DNA from: SZUA-38 sp965212525
GTDB lineage: Bacteria; Pseudomonadota; Gammaproteobacteria; Xanthomonadales; SZUA-38
Direction of reading: 5' to 3'
Length of the DNA stretch: 64,000 nucleotides
Assembly: GCA_965212525.1 (NCBI GenBank)
Contig: CBDBVC010000005.1
Coordinates: forward strand, 1 to 64,000
The notes under the pieces are model-generated. The model was not told where the DNA came from, did no database searches, and saw only the letters and a program-made list of their open reading frames with translations. Of the stretch, positions 52,715-60,242 are shown in pieces. Each line of letters begins with the position of its first letter. Position 1 is the first letter of the stretch. A program made the translations under genes and the position numbers.

Positions 52715-53481
52715 GATGTCTGTTCCAGTTTCTGTTCGATTGACTGCTCATTTTTTGATAGCAGATTGGTTCGTAATCTGCTTAACTGGGCGGCGAAATT
52801 TCGCAGAAACCAGACGACCGATCCAATCAGGTAGGCGATGAAAAAGCCGGCGACCATGGCCCGTACTGTGGCGCGCTTGATCGGTTCCAGTCGGGCAAAA
52901 TAATTACTTTTTTCCAGATCGACGCCAAGTACGGCGACAAATTCTCCAGCACTGTCGAGCAGTGGTGTGTAACCCGATACGAACGTGCCCCATTGATCGG
53001 AGTAGGGCTTGCCTGATGTGATTTCTTGCTGGGTTTTCAGGGCATTGATGAGGTCCGGCGGTGGATCCTCATATTCTTCCATCACGGCAACGGAATCCTC
53101 GATGCCGTCGCCGTCAGCATCGCCTTCCGGGGTCGCATCCAGAATGAAATAGACCTTGTCGTCCTGCAGGATGGCCGTGTAAACAAAGGCGATGCTCAAT
53201 CCCGCATCCAGGATTCTTGCGAGCGGCTCGATCTGAGACTGGTAAGGCTCCGTATACTCGCTTTCTGCCGTGGTGAATGTTTTGTGCAGGTCAACATCGA
53301 TAAACGATTTGATGACGCCGGCAGACAGGGTCAGGCTTTCCTTGATTTCATCTTCTTGAGCTTCGATCGCCCTGACATAGATAAAGTAGGAAACAAAGAA
53401 GATGGCGGTGAAAATAATGACAAAGACAGCGATGGCCTCGGACAAGGGGTTGAACCGATACTCACGTGCAGGGGTGGTCAT
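52711..53481 (-). CDS. Membrane-anchored Cache-type sensor without output domain
   Basis: The protein has 256 residues: a membrane segment at 16-36, a periplasmic domain of about 170 residues, a second membrane segment at 206-226 and a short cytosolic tail of 30 residues. The periplasmic part ends with Y-S-D-Q-W-G-T-F-V-S-G-Y-T-P-L then V-L-G-V-D-L, a Cache hallmark also found in the divergent PP2C phosphatase (Y-T-D-Q-W-G-T-F). Inserted in it is D-A-D-G-D-G-I-E-D (121-129), a thrombospondin-3-like calcium loop. It has no HAMP, kinase or cyclase domain. It may modulate the phosphatase or the transporter it is coupled to. Confidence 0.65.
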   Translation of the reverse strand: MTTPAREYRFNPLSEAIAVFVIIFTAIFFVSYFIYVRAIEAQEDEIKESLTLSAGVIKSFIDVDLHKTFTTAESEYTEPYQSQIEPLARILDAGLSIAFVYTAILQDDKVYFILDATPEGDADGDGIEDSVAVMEEYEDPPPDLINALKTQQEITSGKPYSDQWGTFVSGYTPLLDSAGEFVAVLGVDLEKSNYFARLEPIKRATVRAMVAGFFIAYLIGSVVWFLRNFAAQLSRLRTNLLSKNEQSIEQKLEQTS

Positions 53482-54035
53482 GCATTGGATTCCTTGCGTG
53501 TTCGCCGGCGTCGCCGACGCATTTCGTCAGGTACTTGTTCCCCAGCGGGCATGCTGGCCGTGCCGAACAGCCAGTCCCACCAGGTCACGACAAGACCATA
53601 GTTCCGTTTCAGGTTCATGTGATGATAGAGGTGATAATGACCCCAGGCAAATACCCGTGTCAATGAACCCCTGATACGAGGATTGTGGTCAAGCAGTGCT
53701 TCGCTCAAGAACACTTCATATAGATAATGGAACACCAGCAAAATCAGGCCCTGTGTCGGAAAAAACCAGGTCAGAACCAGCAACGGCAGCGTCATGACGA
53801 TGATCACATCCAATGAGAGTCGCCAGCTGCCAAGCCAGAACAGGAACTGTGCTGGCTGCGGTAACAATTCCCGATCTTCCGACAGATAGGGTACTTTATG
53901 GTGTGCCCGATGTATCTTCCAGAGTGGGTTCAGGCGATGTTTGACATGAGACAGTCTGTGCAGCAGGTACATGCATAGTGTCCACAACAGAAATACAGTG
54001 AACAATGTGATCAGCTGTGTTGATATTTCTGCCAC
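53478..54035 (-). CDS. Fatty acid hydroxylase/sterol desaturase superfamily protein
   Basis: The protein has 185 residues, short for the family. Histidine clusters H-R-L-S-H (26-30), H-R-A-H-H (42-46) and H-Y-H-L-Y-H-H (about 133-139) match the di-iron ligand pattern of the superfamily. Hydrophobic segments lie at 5-24, 63-83 and 84-105. It would oxidise a lipid-type substrate in the membrane. The C-terminus is strongly basic (R-R-R-R-R-R-T-R-K). First gene of the minus-strand operon, overlapping the sensor gene by 4 bp. Confidence 0.75.
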   Translation of the reverse strand: MAEISTQLITLFTVFLLWTLCMYLLHRLSHVKHRLNPLWKIHRAHHKVPYLSEDRELLPQPAQFLFWLGSWRLSLDVIIVMTLPLLVLTWFFPTQGLILLVFHYLYEVFLSEALLDHNPRIRGSLTRVFAWGHYHLYHHMNLKRNYGLVVTWWDWLFGTASMPAGEQVPDEMRRRRRRTRKESNA

Positions 54036-54343
54036 GTGCTAAAGAGTCCCCCTGAGGATATTTCGAGAGTCTTCCAGCTCAGTGCGAACCCTTCTTCAAG
54101 CCGTTCAAACACCCGCTGTCAATTCGAAAATCCTTTATACCAATCCTAAAGATACACAATTCACAGGCAGATAAGAACGCCTTTGGTGACAAGTTAACGT
54201 TCGTTCAAGTTCTTTTGTCTGGGCCTGACAGTGATTCAGCTGTACTCCCTGATTTATGACGAAAACGGCAACTACCTGGATAGCTCCGGACTGAGGTTGC
54301 CCGAACAGCCACAGAATCGTGCTGACTGTGGCATAATTGCCGC
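54036..54343. promoter_or_regulatory. Divergent intergenic region of the signalling locus
   Basis: The 308 bp separate the start of the eight-gene minus-strand operon from the plus-strand PP2C gene and must hold both promoters. I found no convincing -35/-10 pair or operator. A short plus-strand frame near its right end is described separately. Confidence 0.4.
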
Positions 54344-54347
54344 ATGA
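54231..54347 (+). CDS. Possible leader peptide or gene relic before the PP2C gene
   Basis: A GTG-started frame of 38 codons reads I-Q-L-Y-S-L-I-Y-D-E-N-G-N-Y-L-D early on and ends C-G-I-I-A-A with a TGA that overlaps the ATG of the PP2C gene (ATGA). No ribosome site is visible. It could be a coupled leader or the 3' remnant of a lost gene. Confidence 0.25.
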   Translation: MIQLYSLIYDENGNYLDSSGLRLPEQPQNRADCGIIAA

Positions 54348-56233
54348 GGGTACCGTTTTCATTGAAACTGATGTCGGCAGTGAGTCTGCTGGCATTCATA
54401 GTCGTTGGCTCATCACTGCTGTATTTCTATAGAACAACTGAAGAAATTCTGCTGGATCAGATGAAATCGCGTCTGCGTGATGTGGGTCAAACCGGAAGTT
54501 ACCTTATTGATGCAGAGAGCCGATCCGCAATCACTTCGTTGTACCAGAAATTACTCCAACGCAGTGAGCCGAGGGATCAGGCGCATGCCGAGAATGAACT
54601 GGGTACCTATGTGTCTCTGTTTGAACCGGAAGATGACAGCGAATCAGCCATCGCAGCCGTCACAGCCATTTATGATTCAATGCATGCTGATCCGGCTTAT
54701 CAATCCCTTGTACAGATATTGCGTCGAATCCGGTCCGGTTCCAGTCGCAAGATTACCCCATTCGGGTACATGCAGCAGATTCCGGCAGACAATGATGAAA
54801 TTTCGGACATCAACTTCGCATATCTGATGGCACCCATCCCCGAATCACCTGATTATTCAGTACAGATGTTCATTGCCGATTCCGACTATGAAACCATCGA
54901 TCAGAATGGCAATGGCACGATCGAACCAGAGGAAGAAGGCAATCCGGTTGGTACCCTGTATTGGGTAGATACGGCCGATGACTTTTTTGTGCAACCCTAT
55001 CTCGATGGTCGCACACATGTGGCCGAAGACTGGTACACCGACCAATGGGGTACCTTTCTCACCGTAGCGGTTCCCATCGTTGATGAAATGGATCGCGTGA
55101 TTGCGATTCTCGGTCTGGATCTGCTGGTGACCAACCAGGCAAACAGATTGCGTGAATTGCGCAATATTTCCATTGGCGTACTCTTGGGCAGCCTGTTGTT
55201 GTCAATTCTGTTTTCCGTGTTTCTCGCCCGCCTGTTTTCACGGCCTGTGTCTGCCCTGGCAACGGGCGCCAAGCGTCTGCGTGCCAGGGATTTCAGTACC
55301 CACATCGATATTGGAAACCGTGATGAATTCGGTGATCTGGCCATCACATTCAATGAAATGATGGATACACTGGGCGCTTACGCCAACGATCTTGAAACCA
55401 AGATCAGCGAACGAACTCGGGAGCTCGAAGAAGCCAATCGGACCATCAAGCGTATCAATGAGAATCTGACTATCGAAAATGTTCGATTGGGTGCTGAAGT
55501 GGAGGTGGCCCGCAAGTTGCAGATGATGGTACTGCCCAGTGATTTGGAACTTGGTCGCGTACCCGGACTAGAGATTGCAGCCTATATGGACCCTGCAGAT
55601 GAAGTGGGCGGAGACTACTATGATGTCCTGATGAGTGACAGCAATCGAATCAAGATTGGCATTGGCGATGTATGCGGACATGGACTGGAGAGCGGTGTAG
55701 TAATGCTCATGGTGCAGACTGCGGTACGTACGGGCCTACTGGCAGGTTTTGATGATCCAGAACAGTTTTACCAGCTGGTTAATCAGGTAATTTTCCAGAA
55801 CCTGATGCGAATCTCTTCAGACAAGAGCCTCACACTGTGCCTGCTCGATTACCACGCGGACGGTTGCATGGTGGTGACAGGACAGCATGAGGAAATGATT
55901 GTCGTGCGCACCGATGGTTCGCTTGAACGACTCGATACCGTAGATCTGGGAATTCCAGTCGGACTGGATGAGAACGTGAACAATTTCGTTTCAAGCATTG
56001 AGGTGGCCCTGGCACCTGGAGATCTGCTGCTTTTGCATACCGATGGGGTAACTGAGGCAGAAAATGAGGCGCGGGAGTATTATGGTTTTGAGCGGTTGTG
56101 CAGTCTCGTGCGTGAATATCACACCAAGCCGGTAGATCGGGTGATTGGCGAGATCATCAGCGATCTCCGCGGTTTCATTGGTGAGCGTGAAGTGTTGGAT
56201 GACATCACTCTGGTCGCGATAAGGCGTCCATGA
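54344..56233 (+). CDS. Cache-HAMP-PP2C phosphatase (SpoIIE/RsbU type)
   Basis: The protein has 629 residues: membrane segment 12-30, periplasmic Cache-type domain about 31-275 with Y-T-D-Q-W-G-T-F near 231-238, second membrane segment 276-297, HAMP 298-350, coiled coil 350-390 and PP2C domain 395-629. Metal residues lie in D-E-V-G-G-D-Y-Y-D and G-D-V-C-G-H-G-L-E-S-G, with H-T-D-G-V-T-E-A and L-D-D-I-T-L later. The sensor holds a canonical EF-hand-type loop, D186-Q-N-G-N-G-T-I-E-P-E-E197. Such phosphatases dephosphorylate STAS-domain proteins; the likely target is the 114-residue protein at 49268. It is transcribed divergently from that operon. Confidence 0.85.
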   Translation: MRVPFSLKLMSAVSLLAFIVVGSSLLYFYRTTEEILLDQMKSRLRDVGQTGSYLIDAESRSAITSLYQKLLQRSEPRDQAHAENELGTYVSLFEPEDDSESAIAAVTAIYDSMHADPAYQSLVQILRRIRSGSSRKITPFGYMQQIPADNDEISDINFAYLMAPIPESPDYSVQMFIADSDYETIDQNGNGTIEPEEEGNPVGTLYWVDTADDFFVQPYLDGRTHVAEDWYTDQWGTFLTVAVPIVDEMDRVIAILGLDLLVTNQANRLRELRNISIGVLLGSLLLSILFSVFLARLFSRPVSALATGAKRLRARDFSTHIDIGNRDEFGDLAITFNEMMDTLGAYANDLETKISERTRELEEANRTIKRINENLTIENVRLGAEVEVARKLQMMVLPSDLELGRVPGLEIAAYMDPADEVGGDYYDVLMSDSNRIKIGIGDVCGHGLESGVVMLMVQTAVRTGLLAGFDDPEQFYQLVNQVIFQNLMRISSDKSLTLCLLDYHADGCMVVTGQHEEMIVVRTDGSLERLDTVDLGIPVGLDENVNNFVSSIEVALAPGDLLLLHTDGVTEAENEAREYYGFERLCSLVREYHTKPVDRVIGEIISDLRGFIGEREVLDDITLVAIRRP

Positions 56234-56320
56234 CACTGATGCATGCCACCAGCACACGGCTGGTTTCCGGTCGTTCAACTTCATGCAGTCAGCCACGGAT
56301 TTTGTCAAAATGAATTTACC

Positions 56321-56941
56321 ATGAACCAGTTCTCACTGATGGGCAAGCCCTTGGTCACCTTGAATAACCTGCTCAAATTCGAGGGAATCTGTTCATCTGA
56401 CGGCCAGGCAAAAATATGATCGAAGATGGACTGGTGACTGTGATCGTCTATCCGGCCTGATTCAGGGCTGCACGCGAACACGTAGATGAGCATGGTGTGG
56501 TGCACCAGTCAGACTCGCATCTGCTTGGTGAGGCATGGGTTCGTGGGCCGGTCGTACTCTCGTGGGACGATACCTCGGTTGCCGGTGAGATAGACGGCAG
56601 CAATCTGGTGATTCATGAGTTCGCCCACAAGCTGGACATGCAGAACGGCCGGGCAAATGGCTATCCCCCCCCTGCACAGGAATATGTCACACAAGCGGTA
56701 GGTCGACACCTTTACGGCAGCCTACGAGGATTTTTCCAGGCGCTGCCAGCGTGGGCAGACTGTTGAAATCAGTTGTTATGGTGCGACGGCACCGGCCGAG
56801 TTTTTTGCCGTCTTCAGCACAGTGTTTTTCGAGCGTCCGGAGGTGATTGACCGGTATTATCCCGAGGTGCTTGAGCTGCTGAAACAATACTGCCGCCAGG
56901 ATCCGACGATCGATATGGATCAGCTGAAAGCCGGATTATGA
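56321..56941 (+). pseudogene. Chimeric pseudogene: S4-domain N-terminus joined to mtfA C-terminal half
   Basis: The first 31 codons (M-N-Q-F-S-L-M-G-K-P, N-N-L-L-K-F-E-G-I-C) copy the S4 protein at 57982, including D-G-Q-A-K; a frame slip at about 56415 leads into I-E-D-G-L-V. From about 56432 the sequence matches mtfA from V-T-V-I-V-Y-P-A onward, with a TGA where mtfA has Gly (56458-56460), an intact H-E-F-A-H-K-L-D-M block, another slip near 56675, and the mtfA end including the stop at 56939. At least three disruptions exclude a full product. Confidence 0.8.
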
Positions 56942-57137
56942 TCCTGTGCTCAATACTGGCCTTGTCAGCCAGTCTATTCTGCTAGGGAACAGTATATTCG
57001 TCTGCGTGATCGAAGAGCCAAGACCCCCTCGCACATGCTGAATCAGCATGGTCAAGGCGATATCGATCTGCAACGTTTCCGGTTCAGCTCGTGCTGAAAT
57101 GACCTGTCTCAGTTCTCAGCAGGTGTTTGCTGAGCTA

Positions 57138-57845
57138 TCAGTTCTGAAGATCAAAGGTACGCGCCACAGAGAACACAATACGATCGTCACTGATATCGTC
57201 ACCGAACAACGCGTCGGCATCACTGTTGGTGGCATGATAATCGAGCGTGAAATCAAAGCCATTCCAGCTCTTGCTGATGCCGATATTCCAGTTACTGTAG
57301 GAATCGGGAGCGGAGGCAAAGAACTGCCGGTCGGCCTTGTCAAAATCGGACAAGCCGGCAGACAGGTGCATGAGCACATCATTGCCGAGCTCGAATTCGG
57401 CACCGATCTGATAATACAGTGCCGATTCATCAAGGCCGAAATTGTCAGGAGTATACGCCAGCACTGCATTCAGGAACCGGTAGTCCAGACTCAGAATCAA
57501 TTCGGGGTAATTATCCGTATTATCCGAGCTGGGGTAGGTGTAATAGACTGCCTGGATGTCATATCCCATACCGTGTTCTGTTGTGCCGGCGTATCCTCCA
57601 AGAAAATCGACTTCATAATCACCTGATTCACCATAATCCACATCGGATGCCCAGATGCCACCATACCAGCCGTGTTCACTGGCAAAGTCGATGCTTGCCT
57701 GAAGCGTCGGGTCTTCATCGGTCTGTGAGATTCCGCGAAATACATAATCGGAATACAGGCCTGCAGTGAAGCTTGTTTCAGCTTTTGCAGCGGTGAATGG
57801 AAGTATAAAAAGGAGAGATAACGTCGGGTTCAGCGTCTTTTTCAT
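57138..57845 (-). CDS. TorF-family putative porin, copy 2
   Basis: The protein has 235 residues with a Sec signal ending A-K-A and AAGGA seven bases before the start. It shares G-L-Y-S-D-Y-V-F-R-G-I-S-Q-T, W-Y-G-G-I-W-A-S-D-V-D-Y and N-I-G-I-S-K-S-W-N-G-F-D-F with the copy at 50725. Predicted as a small outer membrane barrel. Unlike copy 1 it appears monocistronic. Confidence 0.85.
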   Translation of the reverse strand: MKKTLNPTLSLLFILPFTAAKAETSFTAGLYSDYVFRGISQTDEDPTLQASIDFASEHGWYGGIWASDVDYGESGDYEVDFLGGYAGTTEHGMGYDIQAVYYTYPSSDNTDNYPELILSLDYRFLNAVLAYTPDNFGLDESALYYQIGAEFELGNDVLMHLSAGLSDFDKADRQFFASAPDSYSNWNIGISKSWNGFDFTLDYHATNSDADALFGDDISDDRIVFSVARTFDLQN

Positions 57846-57981
57846 GATATGTCCTTGTCATTGGTTAGTAATCAATCAAGGTGCATTTCAACCGACTGCT
57901 GACCGGTCATTGCCACTTCAGTTTACATGAAACTCGTGTAAGGTGTGAAGTCATTACAGTGGAACAGCTCGGGATTGCTGC

Positions 57982-58194
57982 GTGAATCAATTCAAACTCA
58001 ATGGTCATCCCCATGTGGCCCTGAATAACCTGCTCAAGTTCGAAGGGCTTTGCCAGTCCGGTGGTCAGGCGAAGCTGGTGATCGAAGAGGGACTGGTGTT
58101 GGTGGATGGCGTAGTCGAACTCAGAAAGCGTCGCAAGATCAGGGCAGGTCAGCGAGTTTCTTTCCAGGGCCAGGACGTCGAAGTAGTGGAATGA
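57982..58194 (+). CDS. S4-domain RNA-binding protein, YbcJ-like
   Basis: The protein has 70 residues with a GTG start. L-N-N-L-L-K-F-E-G-L-C-Q-S-G-G-Q-A-K near 15-32, G-L-V-L-V-D-G near 37-43 and E-L-R-K-R-R-K-I near 46-53 are the S4 RNA-binding core as in YbcJ. It probably binds structured or ribosomal RNA; the precise role is unknown. Its stop overlaps the start of the following broken lipoprotein gene (ATGA). A partial copy of its 5' half lies in the chimeric pseudogene at 56321. Confidence 0.85.
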   Translation: MNQFKLNGHPHVALNNLLKFEGLCQSGGQAKLVIEEGLVLVDGVVELRKRRKIRAGQRVSFQGQDVEVVE

Positions 58195-58759
58195 ACACCG
58201 GATCAGACAGTCATCAGACAGAACGCCAGGTGAGGGCGTTCGCCGTTACAAGGCTACTCCTGGCGGGCCTGAACTGCGCAGCACTGCTGTCCTGTGCATC
58301 GAAGCCGGAGCCTGTCGTGGAAACCTGGTCCTGTGATGATATAGATCCAGCGCACCAGCGTCCTGGCTGATGTTCAGGGTGCTGTCCTGGTGCACATACT
58401 CGATGTCGACAAGGGTGAAGGCCGCGCCTTCAGATACTTGAACTGGCGCTGTGAGAATTATTCACCGGCAGCATTTGTCAGTACTGTGAAGGGGCGAGCA
58501 AATTGACAGGATTCTGCTGGCTAACCCGCAGCAGGCCTATACCACGTGTATACGTCATGTTGCCGGAGCCATCGGGGCACAGCCGCTGGTCGTGTCGCCA
58601 GCAGAACCGGGATTTGAGGTGCAGAACGCGGCGCAGGGTACCGAAGAGATGGTGTTTCGATTCTGTTCCACCGATTCGACCATCATCAACCGACTCAACA
58701 AGCAGCGATCCATCCGCGACATGCTCGATGATCTGGAGCCGGTAGAAGAAGACCACTGA
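58191..58759 (+). pseudogene. Lipoprotein gene broken by two frameshifts
   Basis: The ATG overlaps the S4 stop. Frame one gives a lipoprotein signal with L-L-S-C-A-S and continues to about 58360. The coding sense then moves by +1 (L-A-D-V-Q-G-A-V-L-V-H-I-L-D, to about 58500) and again by +1 (L-A-N-P-Q-Q-A-Y-T-T-C-I-R-H, ending E-P-V-E-E-D-H at 58759). Read together the pieces give about 188 residues with conserved-looking periplasmic sequence. Two slips make a true pseudogene more likely than a sequencing error. Confidence 0.55.
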
Positions 58760-58868
58760 GCCGTTGAACATCAGCGGCTTATCACTTGAACTACTGGTGC
58801 CATTACCCGGCATCATCATGCAACGATTGTTGACAATCAGGCTGTGCCGGATCTTCTATACTCAGTAG

Positions 58869-60197
58869 ATGGGTATTGATGTGTTGAAGCAGCACGGCAT
58901 CGGGCAATCGTCCGGCTTGTGGAAATCTCAGGCGGCAAGTCTCCAGTTCGTGATTCTGGCGATCCTGTTTGCTGTACCGCTGTTCAGCGATCGTGAACTG
59001 TATCTTGTCCAGGTCGAGGGTCTGAGCTGGATTCTGGTTCTCGAATTTGCCGCCATCGTCATGGGCGGATTCATCGTTGGACTGTTCTTCGTGCCTCTGG
59101 GGGCAAGCGGCAGTTTGCGCGGCCGCTGGTTCTGTACTGGCCTGGCCCTGCTGATCGCCACGCCACTGTCAATCGGATTCTGGCGTGAATACGGTGCGTT
59201 TGCAGCACTGATTTTCCTGTGGCTGGTGTTTGCAACCTATTGTGGTGCCATTCTGGTGCGCAAAAGCAGGGCAGAGCGCGGCCGTTTGCTGGCCGAGGTC
59301 GGATTGCGCTGGCTCAGTTACATGCTGCTGTTTGCTGTGCTCGCTTCTGTGCTGGGAACGCCGGTGAACGTCGAATCCTGGGCCGATACGCGCGCCGGGC
59401 TCTGGTTCGGCTTGCTGTATTTTGCTACTGCCGGTCTGCTTGAAGGATGCCATACTTTCCCGAGGCTGGTTAACCGGCTGTTTCAGCTGCTCAATGGCCG
59501 ATATCGAAAATTGCCGGTTTCTGTTGCTCGCTACCGTGACGATCAGATCATCGGCTTTGTCGCGACTCGCAACAACATTCAGAAATGGGCACTGATGTTG
59601 CTGACTGGCGTGTTCTGTACAGGCCTGTCAGCGCCGTTCCTGTATTTCACGCTGACCTGGGAATCCTGGCTCGGCATCAGCCTGGCCTGGATTTTCCTGT
59701 TACCGTTTCTGATGCTGGGCCTGTTGTGCCTGTGCGTGGCGCCGATTCATTTCCTGATGGCCATGAAAGCAGGCTCGATCCTGCTCAATGTCAACGAGGT
59801 GATGTTGCTGCGTGAGGGCAAACTGCAGGCAGAAGGCGTCATTCCAGCCTACAGCAGTCGTGAACAGCGACAGGGCATCAGTGCCCGACTGGTGCTGTAC
59901 GAACTGAGACGGAATCCTGACCCGAGTCTGCCGCTGAGTGTGTTTGAAACCGAGAAGGTGCTGGACAAGGTCGAACTGACTCATCATCAGTCTTCAATCG
60001 GGTCGAGTTTTGGTGTCGACTGTACCTTGCCACCCAGTATGCAGACCGATAATCACCGTGCTCATCAGAGCACGGGTGTTCGCTATGTGCTGCAACTGCG
60101 CATCGCAGTTGACGAGCTTATCGTCAGCAGCCCGGTCAACAAGACGCCCTACAGCTGGGAGTGTGGTTTCGTGCTGCCATTCCGGCAACGTGCCTGA
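58869..60197 (+). CDS. Integral membrane protein of unknown function
   Basis: The protein has 442 residues. About eight hydrophobic segments fill residues 25-300, in two groups separated by a loop with G-R-Y-R-K-L-P-V-S-V-A-R-Y near 215. The last 130 residues are soluble and beta-rich (A-R-L-V-L-Y-E-L, Y-V-L-Q-L-R-I-A, W-E-C-G-F-V-L-P), probably cytosolic or periplasmic. I recognise no family. It converges with rhlE. Confidence 0.6.
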   Translation: MGIDVLKQHGIGQSSGLWKSQAASLQFVILAILFAVPLFSDRELYLVQVEGLSWILVLEFAAIVMGGFIVGLFFVPLGASGSLRGRWFCTGLALLIATPLSIGFWREYGAFAALIFLWLVFATYCGAILVRKSRAERGRLLAEVGLRWLSYMLLFAVLASVLGTPVNVESWADTRAGLWFGLLYFATAGLLEGCHTFPRLVNRLFQLLNGRYRKLPVSVARYRDDQIIGFVATRNNIQKWALMLLTGVFCTGLSAPFLYFTLTWESWLGISLAWIFLLPFLMLGLLCLCVAPIHFLMAMKAGSILLNVNEVMLLREGKLQAEGVIPAYSSREQRQGISARLVLYELRRNPDPSLPLSVFETEKVLDKVELTHHQSSIGSSFGVDCTLPPSMQTDNHRAHQSTGVRYVLQLRIAVDELIVSSPVNKTPYSWECGFVLPFRQRA

Positions 60198-60242
60198 CAA
60201 CCCTGAGCACTGATCGCTCAGCACGTAGCCATTTGGTCAGTC

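Noticed and set aside
60203..60222. Hairpin ctgagc/gctcag between convergent genes as a terminator
   Set aside because: The stem is only six base pairs and no T-run follows on either strand.
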